Below are positions 27,871 through 37,140 of a stretch of DNA of 64,000 nt, one piece after another. Location of the stretch: NCBI GenBank assembly GCA_947489425.1, contig CANLDL010000002.1, forward strand, positions 806,001 to 870,000. Direction: 5' to 3'. The translations under genes were made by a program, and so were the position numbers. Each line of letters begins with the position of its first letter. Position 1 is the stretch's first letter. Under the pieces are notes generated by a model. It worked only from the letters and a program-made list of their open reading frames with translations. It was not told the origin of the DNA and ran no database searches. Source of the DNA: an uncultured Pseudomonadales bacterium (GTDB lineage Bacteria > Pseudomonadota > Gammaproteobacteria > Pseudomonadales > Cellvibrionaceae).

Positions 27871-29307
27871 CTATTTTTTTTCTTTAAATCCAAATAATTT
27901 ATCTTTAACAATTTCGTCAGCTACACCTTCCGGTAGAGAGTTTTCCCAGTCTCCTCGACCACTTGATAGCTTTTTGAGGATTTCTCGAGAATAAATTGTC
28001 AATAGATCTTTATGTCCACAATCAATACCTGAAATAAATCCATTCTCGACTAAGTGGCGATATAAAAAGCGTAAATGATCGGGAACTTTGACATCGTCAA
28101 AATCGCTGATTTCTCCATCTGCGTCTAATTCTGGGTAAACAAATAAACAAGTATTATCAGGGAATAATTTTCCAAAGCCTTCGAGAATTCCACCCTCAAC
28201 GCCACGATAAGAGTCCTCATCAAAGATTTGTTTCATATTGATCATGCCAACCACAATACCAATTTGTAATTTTGTATATTGGCGGAAATATGCTCTTAAG
28301 GAGAAGTAACGGGTGTAATCGGAGATCATTACCGTATAGCCCAATAAATTTAATAGCTGAATTCGCTGAACAATATCAGCCTCAGGCACATTATTATCAT
28401 TACCTTTTAAATCGTTTAGGGTAATCTCTGCAATCGCAATGGTATTTTTTAAATCAACTTTTTCAAGTTCTGCAAAAGATTTTTTTGCCTGCTCAATCAT
28501 ATCAACATTAAGGTTAGTGACCGGCCTAAATGAACCACGAATGGTTAGTACATTTTTTTTATAAAGTACATCTGCAGGAACAGCAACACCACCATCGGGC
28601 GTAAACATAATACCGCGGGTTTTCCAACTACGAATTAAGTGTAAATTAATAGCGCGATTATCAATATCTTCAAAATAAGGGCCTTGAAAATCAATCGAAT
28701 CGATTTCAATACGATTCTCTTTAATGCTATCGGTTAAGGAGTCAATCATTAATTTGGGGTTTTCGAAATAATAATACGCCGCATAAATTAGGTTAACCCC
28801 TAAAACCCCCAAAGCCTGTTGTTGTGCTTCGGCATTATCGTCGCGCATACGCACGTGCACAATAATATCTGAAGGTTCAGCACCTGGGTACATCTGTATA
28901 CGAATGCCGCACCATGCATGACACTCGTTATCGCGATTAAAGCTTTTTGCTGCAACTGTTGCCGCATAGGCAAAATAACGTGAGGATTTTGAGCGGCTAT
29001 CACCAACGCGATCGAGCACCAAATCAAACTCTTGCTCCATCATTGCGGTTACACGTGCTTTACTTACATAACGTCTGTCTTCTTGTACGCCATAAATTGC
29101 ATCTGAAAATATCATGTCGTAGGCAGACATTGTTTTTGCAATGGTGCCTGCCGCCGCACCGGCTAGGAAAAACTGACGAGCAACCTCTTGACCTGCACCT
29201 ATTTCAACAATGGTGCCATATTTTTTTTCATCGAGGTTAATCCGTAAAGCCTTCTCACTAGTAGTGCGTGAGCTGGTTTTATTTTGTGGGCCAATTTTCT
29301 TATCCAT
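27871..29307 (-). CDS. Conserved 478-residue protein of unknown function
   Basis: A 478-residue soluble protein with no signal peptide or membrane segment. Prominent segments are EKKYGTIVEIGAGQEVAR near residue 28, GTIAKTMSAYDMIFSDAIYG, NECHAWCGIRIQMYPGAEPSD, LYKKNVLTIRGSFRPVT and GGILEGFGKLFPDN. I recall close relatives in many marine gammaproteobacteria and Bacteroidetes, sometimes labelled, without clear support, as a nicotinate-nucleotide adenylyltransferase or TonB receptor. I see no nucleotidyltransferase HxGH motif and no TonB box, so neither label is supported. It is a single-gene unit followed by a terminator. Confidence 0.85.
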   Translation of the reverse strand: MDKKIGPQNKTSSRTTSEKALRINLDEKKYGTIVEIGAGQEVARQFFLAGAAAGTIAKTMSAYDMIFSDAIYGVQEDRRYVSKARVTAMMEQEFDLVLDRVGDSRSKSSRYFAYAATVAAKSFNRDNECHAWCGIRIQMYPGAEPSDIIVHVRMRDDNAEAQQQALGVLGVNLIYAAYYYFENPKLMIDSLTDSIKENRIEIDSIDFQGPYFEDIDNRAINLHLIRSWKTRGIMFTPDGGVAVPADVLYKKNVLTIRGSFRPVTNLNVDMIEQAKKSFAELEKVDLKNTIAIAEITLNDLKGNDNNVPEADIVQRIQLLNLLGYTVMISDYTRYFSLRAYFRQYTKLQIGIVVGMINMKQIFDEDSYRGVEGGILEGFGKLFPDNTCLFVYPELDADGEISDFDDVKVPDHLRFLYRHLVENGFISGIDCGHKDLLTIYSREILKKLSSGRGDWENSLPEGVADEIVKDKLFGFKEKK

Positions 29308-29510
29308 GATTTCTCCATGAAGCGAATGCAGTTATTTTAATAAAGATATTGTAACGCTTTTACGGCAACGGGAATAAGTATAACGAAATTTATTATGTAT
29401 ACTATTTAACCATTTATAAAAGAAGATAATACACTGAAGATACGAGAATAAATGTGTATGCAGTAAAGCGCTGCTTACTACATACACAAGTATTAAAAGA
29501 GTAGTTGTAT

Positions 29511-29894
29511 TTACAGAACCATAATTGCATCTGCTTCAATCAACGCACCTTTTGGCAACTCGTTGATACCTACCGCAGCACGCGCTGGATAAGGAGCCTC
29601 GAAATACTGCGCCATGACTTCATTAACTGTTGCAAAATTGCTTAGGTCAGTTAAAAATAAATTAAGTTTAACGATATCAGCAAGACTACCATCTGCTGCT
29701 TCACATACTGCTTTCAAGTTTTTAAATACCTGGTGCGTTTGCGCCTCAAAACCACCATCAACCATTGCCATAGAGCTAGGCTCTAACGGTATCTGGCCAG
29801 ATATATAAACAGTATTATTCGTTTTAACTGCTTGTGAATAAGTACCAATCGCTTCTGGTGCTTTGTCGGTAGAAATAATCGCTTTATTTGTCAT
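29511..29894 (-). CDS. ridA: RidA family reactive intermediate/imine deaminase
   Basis: A 127-residue YjgF/YER057c/UK114 protein. The C-terminal [23 protein letters not shown] has the conserved Arg that binds the substrate carboxylate and the Glu needed for deamination. [23 protein letters not shown] is the other signature. It hydrolyses 2-aminoacrylate and related enamines released by PLP enzymes, preventing damage. It lies between the 478-residue gene and hemB as its own unit. Confidence 0.93.
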   Translation of the reverse strand: MTNKAIISTDKAPEAIGTYSQAVKTNNTVYISGQIPLEPSSMAMVDGGFEAQTHQVFKNLKAVCEAADGSLADIVKLNLFLTDLSNFATVNEVMAQYFEAPYPARAAVGINELPKGALIEADAIMVL

Positions 29895-30008
29895 AGTTTT
29901 TATATCACATTAATAATTAAAAGAAATCGCGAGTATAATTGCCAATAATCAGGATTACAAAGCCAGATATAAGGCAAATATAAGCCCAGTTATCAATTCA
30001 AGTAGCTA

Positions 30009-31121
<1,113 letters not shown>

Positions 31122-31166
31122 TTAGATTTTTCCATCTTATTTTAAATTACACACAGGAAACATAGA

Positions 31167-32522
31167 ATGAAAGTCACAGTTTTTGGTATTGGCTATGTTG
31201 GGCTTGTGCAAGCTGCTGTGCTATCCGATGTAGGTCATGAGGTTTACTGTGTCGATATCGATCAAGACAAAGTTGATCGGCTAAAAGAAGGGCATATACC
31301 TATTTATGAACCAGGCCTTGAGCCGCTAGTTAAAGAGAATTATGCCGCTGGGCGCATCCACTTTACAACCGATGCCAAAGTAGGTGTTGAATTTGGCGAT
31401 GTCCACTTTATCGCTGTTGACACACCGCCCGATGAAGACGGGTCAGCCGATCTAACATATGTACTAGCCGTTGCTGAAACCATTGCAAACCATATGGCCC
31501 GAGAAGTCATTGTTATTAATAAATCTACCGTACCTGTAGGTACAGCAGATAAAGTAGAGGCAAAAATAAAAGAAACTTTAGATGCTCGCAACTCCAACTT
31601 TACCTTTCGCGTTGTCTCTAACCCTGAGTTCTTAAAAGAAGGTGCAGCCGTAAGTGATTGCCTAAGGCCCGACCGTATTGTTATTGGTACAGATGATGAG
31701 AGTGTAAGAATCGTTATGCGAGAGCTTTATGAGCCTTTTAATCGCAACCACGATCGACTTATTTTTATGGATACACGCAGCGCTGAGCTCACCAAGTACG
31801 CCGCCAACTGTATGCTTGCCACTAAAATCAGCTTTATGAATGAGATGTCAAACCTTGCAGAAGAGCTAGGTGCTGATATAGAAATGGTACGCCAAGGTAT
31901 TGGTTCTGACGAGCGCATTGGCTACCACTTTATTTACCCTGGCTGTGGTTACGGTGGCTCGTGTTTTCCTAAAGATGTACAGGGGTTAATTAAAACCTCC
32001 GAGCAGATAGGCTACGACTCAAAAATTTTAAACGCCGTTGAGGCAGTTAATCATCAACAAAAGCAAAAGCTATTTAGCCATATTGAAAGACACTTTTGTA
32101 AAATTAACAAACAAAGCCTCAAAGGGAAAACATTTGCAGTTTGGGGCTTATCCTTTAAACCAAAAACCGACGATATGCGCGAAGCCTCCAGCCGCACTTT
32201 AATGGAGGCACTCTGGGCCCACGGCGCTAAAGTACAGGCTTTTGACCCCGAAGCCATGGGTGAATGCCAACGTATTTATGGCTTACGTGATGATCTGCAG
32301 TTAGTCGGCACGAAAGAAGCTGCCCTTAAAAAGGCTGATGCACTTGTTATTTGTACTGAATGGCAAAACTTTAAAGCACCAGATTTTGATGTGATAAAGA
32401 GCGAGTTAACAACGAGCACAATTTTTGACGGGCGTAACTTGTATAACCCAGATCGCATGCAGGAAAAAGGTTTTACTTATTATGCAATAGGGCGCGGCCA
32501 ATCTGTCAAAGCAACGTCATAA
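31167..32522 (+). CDS. ugd: UDP-glucose 6-dehydrogenase
   Basis: A 451-residue UDP-glucose/GDP-mannose dehydrogenase family enzyme. It has the N-terminal NAD loop [31 protein letters not shown], the [14 protein letters not shown] segment, and the catalytic Cys (about C266) in [12 protein letters not shown]. It oxidises UDP-glucose to UDP-glucuronate for capsule or exopolysaccharide. GDP-mannose dehydrogenase is less likely given the motifs. No polysaccharide genes adjoin it, so the end product cannot be told. Confidence 0.9.
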   Translation: MKVTVFGIGYVGLVQAAVLSDVGHEVYCVDIDQDKVDRLKEGHIPIYEPGLEPLVKENYAAGRIHFTTDAKVGVEFGDVHFIAVDTPPDEDGSADLTYVLAVAETIANHMAREVIVINKSTVPVGTADKVEAKIKETLDARNSNFTFRVVSNPEFLKEGAAVSDCLRPDRIVIGTDDESVRIVMRELYEPFNRNHDRLIFMDTRSAELTKYAANCMLATKISFMNEMSNLAEELGADIEMVRQGIGSDERIGYHFIYPGCGYGGSCFPKDVQGLIKTSEQIGYDSKILNAVEAVNHQQKQKLFSHIERHFCKINKQSLKGKTFAVWGLSFKPKTDDMREASSRTLMEALWAHGAKVQAFDPEAMGECQRIYGLRDDLQLVGTKEAALKKADALVICTEWQNFKAPDFDVIKSELTTSTIFDGRNLYNPDRMQEKGFTYYAIGRGQSVKATS

Positions 32523-32554
32523 TTTAAACCGACAATAACCACTAGGAAAACATA

Positions 32555-33832
32555 TTGCCTGCACATGTAGACCAACTTAACAACTATGACGTTATTATAG
32601 TAGGTGCAGGTGCAGCCGGTTTATTTTGTGCCGCCACTGCGGCTAATCGTGGCAAGCGTGTGTTGGTGCTCGAAAAAAGTAATAAGGTCGGTAAAAAAAT
32701 ATTAATGTCTGGTGGTGGCCGCTGTAATTTTACCAACTATACCATTGAGCCAGAAAATTTTATTTCTGCAAATCCGCATTTTTTTAAAGCAGCACTTAAA
32801 CGCTATAGCCAATGGGATTTTATTGCGCTCGTCAATCAACACAATATTGAATACGAGGAACGCAAACACACGCAATTATTTTGTAAGCACTCAGCTAAAG
32901 ATATATTAAATATGTTGCTCAAAGAGTGTAATGATGCAAAGGTGACGATAAAAACTCACTGTGAAATTACCCAAGTTACAACAACTGCAGAAGCAACTTA
33001 TTTATTAGAACTTACTCATAAAGAAAAACCGTATAGCTATTCTTGTAGCTCATTAGTTATTGCCACTGGGGCTCTCTCTATACCCACACTAGGAGGCAGT
33101 GATTTTGGCTATACACTAGCAAACCAATTTGGCTTGGAGGTAACAAACCGCCAAGCAGGGCTTGTTCCTTTTATGTTTAGTGACAGCCTAAAATATTTAT
33201 GCGAAAGCCTGTCGGGCTTATCGATTGCTGTTCGTGCAAGTTGCGAACAAAACACAAAAAATAAAGACCAGCACTTTTTTAAACCAGGCCCTCACCAACA
33301 GATGCCTAGCTTTAACGAAAGTATGCTCTTTACTCATCGTGGTATTAGTGGACCAGCAATATTACAGATATCAAATTACTGGTGCCCGGGAGATACTATT
33401 ACCATAGATTTATTATCGGAGCTTAATGCTACCAATTGGTTAATTGACTGCAAAAATCAGGAGGGACACACAAAACTTAAGTCCTTATTACAACAACAGC
33501 TACCCAAAGCCTTTGTGAAAGAAATTATTAACCTGTGGTGGCAAGAGTTCAATGATAAGCCTCTTGCCGAGTTAACCGATAAAATACTAAGCGACATTGG
33601 AATGCAACTTAATTGCTGGAAAATAAAACCCTCGGCTACCGAAGGCTACCGTACAGCAGAGGTAACCTTGGGCGGCATTAACACCGATGATATTAGCTCT
33701 AAAACGATGGAAGTTAAACACAAAAAGGGCCTATTTTTTATTGGTGAGGTTCTCGATGTAACGGGCCATTTAGGTGGCTATAATTTTCAATGGGCGTGGT
33801 CTTCGGCTTATAGTGCTGGAATTGCTGTTTAA
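32555..33832 (+). CDS. NAD(P)/FAD-dependent oxidoreductase (BaiN/YhiN/HI0933 family)
   Basis: A 425-residue flavoprotein. FAD-binding elements are DVIIVGAGAAGLFCAATAANRG, the LEKSNKVGKKILMSGGGRCNFTN motif that defines the HI0933/BaiN family, and a final GGYNFQWAWSSAYSAG segment. The substrate in this lineage is unknown. The start is a TTG at 32555 with AGGA seven bases upstream; no better ATG gives the complete FAD loop. It is 33 bp after ugd and 18 bp before another flavoprotein gene. Confidence 0.88.
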   Translation: MPAHVDQLNNYDVIIVGAGAAGLFCAATAANRGKRVLVLEKSNKVGKKILMSGGGRCNFTNYTIEPENFISANPHFFKAALKRYSQWDFIALVNQHNIEYEERKHTQLFCKHSAKDILNMLLKECNDAKVTIKTHCEITQVTTTAEATYLLELTHKEKPYSYSCSSLVIATGALSIPTLGGSDFGYTLANQFGLEVTNRQAGLVPFMFSDSLKYLCESLSGLSIAVRASCEQNTKNKDQHFFKPGPHQQMPSFNESMLFTHRGISGPAILQISNYWCPGDTITIDLLSELNATNWLIDCKNQEGHTKLKSLLQQQLPKAFVKEIINLWWQEFNDKPLAELTDKILSDIGMQLNCWKIKPSATEGYRTAEVTLGGINTDDISSKTMEVKHKKGLFFIGEVLDVTGHLGGYNFQWAWSSAYSAGIAV

Positions 33833-33849
33833 CCTTAAAGATATTATTT

Positions 33850-35490
33850 ATGCTACGACTCAATGACATAAAATTACCTCTTAATCACAGTGATGATGAT
33901 TTAACCTCTGCCGTTATTGAGCACTTACAGGTTAATCGAACCGATTTGTTGGCTATAAACATTTTTAAGCGTAGTTATGATGCGCGTAAAAAAGCCCATA
34001 TTATTTTAATTTATCAGTTAGATATTGAGTTAACTAGAAATGCTGAACAACTTATTTTAGAAAAATTCTCTCAAGATACGTTTATTAAAAAAAGTCCAGA
34101 TACTTCTTACAAATTTGTTACAAAAGCACCCGATAGCTTCCCCCAAAAAAATCAGCATCGACCAATTGTTATTGGCTTTGGCCCCTGCGGTATTTTAGCG
34201 GCACTGGTACTTGCTCAGATGGGCTTAAAGCCCATTGTATTGGAGCGCGGACAAGACGTTAGACAACGCACAAAAGATACTTGGGATCTATGGCGAAAGC
34301 GTAATTTGCATACAGAATCTAATGTGCAATTTGGTGAGGGCGGCGCAGGCACATTCTCTGATGGTAAATTATGGAGCCAGGTTAAAGACAAAAAGCACTT
34401 AGGCCGAAAAGTACTGACAGAATTTGTGAAAGCAGGCGCACCTAGCGAGATTTTATATGTCAGCAAACCTCATATTGGCACATTTAAACTAGTAAAAATG
34501 GTCGAAAATATCCGGGCCGAAATTACACGCCTGGGTGGTGAAATTCGCTTTGGGCAAAAAGTTAAAAGGATTCAGCGTGAAAAAATTAGCAATAATCATT
34601 ACGAGGGAAGAGTAACAGGAGTCGTACTGGAAGATGGAAAAATTTTAGAAAGTGATCATATTATTTTAGCTATTGGTCATAGCGCTCGCGATACCTTCCA
34701 AATGCTATTTAATGAAGGTATATACATAGAGCCAAAACCATTTTCTATTGGGTTTCGTATTGAGCACCCCCAATCCTCTATCGATAGAGCACGCTTTGGT
34801 GAAGAAGCAGGCCACCCCATTTTGGGTGCTGCCGACTACAAATTAGTGCATCATTGTAAAAATGGTCGCAGCGTTTATAGTTTTTGTATGTGCCCAGGCG
34901 GTACCGTTGTGGCAGCCACTTCCGAACCTGGCCGCGTTGTTACCAACGGCATGTCACAGTATTCACGTAATGAACGCAATGCAAACGCAGCCATTGTTGT
35001 TGGCATTTCACCCGAAGAAGATTATCCACAAAACCCACTAGCAGGTATTGATCTACAGCGCGAGCTAGAATCCCTTGCCTATCAGTTAGGAGGAGAAAAT
35101 TATAATGCTCCTGCACAGCTAGTCGGTGATTTTTTACAAAATAAGCCCTCTAAAGAATTAGGCAGCGTTAGTCCTTCTTATAAGCCAGGCATTACCTTAG
35201 GTGATTTATCTAAAGCCTTACCCGATTTTGCGATCGATGCTATCCGCGAGGCAATACCTGCGTTTGAAAAAAAGATAAAAGGTTTTGCTTTTAAAGATGC
35301 AATCCTAACGGGAGTCGAGACCCGCACATCATCGCCTATTTCTATTAAACGCGATAAAAGGTTTCAAAACATAAATACCAAGGGCCTATACCCCGCTGGA
35401 GAAGGAGCAGGGTATGCCGGCGGTATTTTATCGGCAGGTATTGATGGAATTAAAGTTGCCGAGGCAGTCGCTCTTGATATTTTAAAATAG
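33850..35490 (+). CDS. FAD-dependent oxidoreductase, COG2509-like
   Basis: A 546-residue flavoprotein. The first 95 residues form an N-terminal domain (LRLNDIKLPLNH, INIFKRSYDARKK). The FAD loop is PIVIGFGPCGILAALVLAQMG, then LERGQDVRQRTKD, NVQFGEGGAGTFSDGKLWSQ, and a C-terminal GLYPAGEGAGYAGGILSAG. This architecture is that of the uncharacterised COG2509 family. Function is unknown. It probably shares a transcript with the preceding flavoprotein gene. It converges with tesA, whose stop is only 4 bp away. Confidence 0.87.
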   Translation: MLRLNDIKLPLNHSDDDLTSAVIEHLQVNRTDLLAINIFKRSYDARKKAHIILIYQLDIELTRNAEQLILEKFSQDTFIKKSPDTSYKFVTKAPDSFPQKNQHRPIVIGFGPCGILAALVLAQMGLKPIVLERGQDVRQRTKDTWDLWRKRNLHTESNVQFGEGGAGTFSDGKLWSQVKDKKHLGRKVLTEFVKAGAPSEILYVSKPHIGTFKLVKMVENIRAEITRLGGEIRFGQKVKRIQREKISNNHYEGRVTGVVLEDGKILESDHIILAIGHSARDTFQMLFNEGIYIEPKPFSIGFRIEHPQSSIDRARFGEEAGHPILGAADYKLVHHCKNGRSVYSFCMCPGGTVVAATSEPGRVVTNGMSQYSRNERNANAAIVVGISPEEDYPQNPLAGIDLQRELESLAYQLGGENYNAPAQLVGDFLQNKPSKELGSVSPSYKPGITLGDLSKALPDFAIDAIREAIPAFEKKIKGFAFKDAILTGVETRTSSPISIKRDKRFQNINTKGLYPAGEGAGYAGGILSAGIDGIKVAEAVALDILK

Positions 35491-35493
35491 ACT

Positions 35494-36144
35494 TTACCGA
35501 TCGAGCAAAAGCAATAAGTCATCCCACATATTATCGAGCAATTGTGGCTGTGCAACAGCAGTTGGATGAATACCATCGCTTTGCATAAGCTCAGGTTTTG
35601 TGGCAACCGCCTCTAGAATAAAAGGGTCATACTGGACACTTGGATTATCTCTATTAAGTTCCTGAAAGGCTTTTCTGAATAAGCTTGTGTAACGAGAACC
35701 ATAGTTAGGAGGTATTTCAATACCCGCCAATAAAACCTTAGCTTGGCTACCTTGGCTTAAATCAATCATTGCCTGTAGGTTTTTTTTCATTAATTTGACA
35801 GGGTGCCCCCTAAGCCCGTCATTACCACCCAACTCGATAACGACAATGGCAGGCTTATATTCTTTTAACAGGTTAGGTAAGCGCCTGAGTCCGTCTGCAC
35901 TGGTGTTACCACTAACACTCGCATTAACAACTTGATACGGATAATTTTCAGACGCTAGCTTTTTTGCCAGTAGTGACACCCAGCCAGTATTTATATTTAT
36001 CCCATAGGCTGCACTAATACTATCACCTACCACTAATATAACGGGCTTATTGGTATTATCTTCTGCCATCACTAGTTGATAGCTAAAAACACAGGACAGT
36101 ATAAATATCGCTTTAATGGACAAACGTTTTATAAATAGTGACAT
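35494..36144 (-). CDS. tesA: Arylesterase / lysophospholipase TesA (SGNH hydrolase)
   Basis: A 216-residue exported SGNH hydrolase. A signal peptide (about residues 1-27, ending near VMAED) is followed by block I VVGDSISAAYG with the catalytic Ser at about 42, VIELGGNDGLRG with the oxyanion Gly/Asn, and SDGIHPTAVAQ with catalytic Asp and His. It acts in the periplasm as thioesterase, esterase and lysophospholipase. The divergent neighbours ybbA-ybbP reproduce the E. coli tesA/ybbA-ybbP locus. Confidence 0.94.
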   Translation of the reverse strand: MSLFIKRLSIKAIFILSCVFSYQLVMAEDNTNKPVILVVGDSISAAYGININTGWVSLLAKKLASENYPYQVVNASVSGNTSADGLRRLPNLLKEYKPAIVVIELGGNDGLRGHPVKLMKKNLQAMIDLSQGSQAKVLLAGIEIPPNYGSRYTSLFRKAFQELNRDNPSVQYDPFILEAVATKPELMQSDGIHPTAVAQPQLLDNMWDDLLLLLDR

Positions 36145-36270
36145 TTAAACAACCCTTAAAATAAATAATATTAACTGCAAAAATTGGACAGCCAGCTCAC
36201 CCTAAATATCCACAGCTCGGCATAAGCTTCATCCGCCAAACTAAATATACCAATATAACGTATAGTTTTA

Positions 36271-36310
36271 TCTATCCAATCATTCAACAGTGATTGAATG
36301 ATTGGATAGA
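36271..36310. repeat. 17-bp perfect inverted repeat in the tesA/ybbA intergenic region
   Basis: TCTATCCAATCATTCAA (36271-36287) and its exact complement (36294-36310) are separated by six bases. It lies in the 238-bp gap between divergent tesA and ybbA, where an operator or hairpin would affect both. There is no T run, so it is not a typical terminator. Confidence 0.65.
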
Positions 36311-36382
36311 CTTAGTGTCTACTTATCTTCGCTGTTATCATTACTAGACTAATACGTTGCCCTCACTATCAGGTATTTATTT

Positions 36383-37114
36383 ATGATCAAAGTTTCTGGC
36401 GTCTCAAAAACAGTTCATACCGCTGAGGGAGCACTGACAATTCTTGATAAGGTCAATTTATGCGTTGATAAAGGCGATAGCTTAGCCATTGTCGGTGCAT
36501 CGGGTTCAGGTAAATCCACGCTTCTGGGCATTTTGGCTGGGCTAGATACTCCAAGTACAGGTGATATTACTCTCGCCAACCATACTATAAGCACTATGGA
36601 TGAAGAAGGACGGGCGGCCATTCGAGCACAGCATGTGGGTTTTGTGTTTCAGTCGTTTCAATTGTTGCCCGGCCTCAACGCCCTCGAAAATGTCATGCTA
36701 CCACTAGAGTTGCATGGTATCCGTGATGCCCAACAAAAAGCGCAGACCTATCTCGAGCGAGTAGGGCTTGAACACAGGCTCAAGCATTATCCTAAACAGC
36801 TCTCCGGTGGTGAGCAACAACGCGTTGCCATTGCGCGTGCCTTTGCTAGTACACCCTCTATTTTATTTGCCGATGAGCCTACAGGTAACCTTGATGCAAG
36901 TACCGGCGCCACGATTATTGACTTATTGTTCGAGCTAAACCAAGCACAAGACACAACATTAGTATTAGTGACCCATGAGCAACGCTTAGCGGATCGCTGT
37001 AGACGCCAAATTGTATTAGAGGCTGGTCATATCATTAATGACTCAGACACATCATCTACACCCGATTTCTCATCGCCCGAGACCTACGCGGGCCACTCAA
37101 CGCTTACTCATTAA
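36383..37114 (+). CDS. ybbA: ABC transporter ATP-binding protein YbbA (LolD-like)
   Basis: A 243-residue ABC ATPase of the MacB/LolD class. Walker A GASGSGKST (about 38-46), Q-loop FVFQSFQLLPGLNALENV, signature LSGGEQQRVAIAR (about 140-152), Walker B ILFADEPTGNLD, and the H-loop VTHEQ are present. It pairs with the FtsX-type permease encoded 26 bp downstream. The E. coli YbbA-YbbP complex is linked to TesA, suggesting a role in moving lipids or small molecules at the inner membrane. Confidence 0.93.
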   Translation: MIKVSGVSKTVHTAEGALTILDKVNLCVDKGDSLAIVGASGSGKSTLLGILAGLDTPSTGDITLANHTISTMDEEGRAAIRAQHVGFVFQSFQLLPGLNALENVMLPLELHGIRDAQQKAQTYLERVGLEHRLKHYPKQLSGGEQQRVAIARAFASTPSILFADEPTGNLDASTGATIIDLLFELNQAQDTTLVLVTHEQRLADRCRRQIVLEAGHIINDSDTSSTPDFSSPETYAGHSTLTH

Positions 37115-37140
37115 TTGCTTAAGGCTGCGTCTTTATAGTC

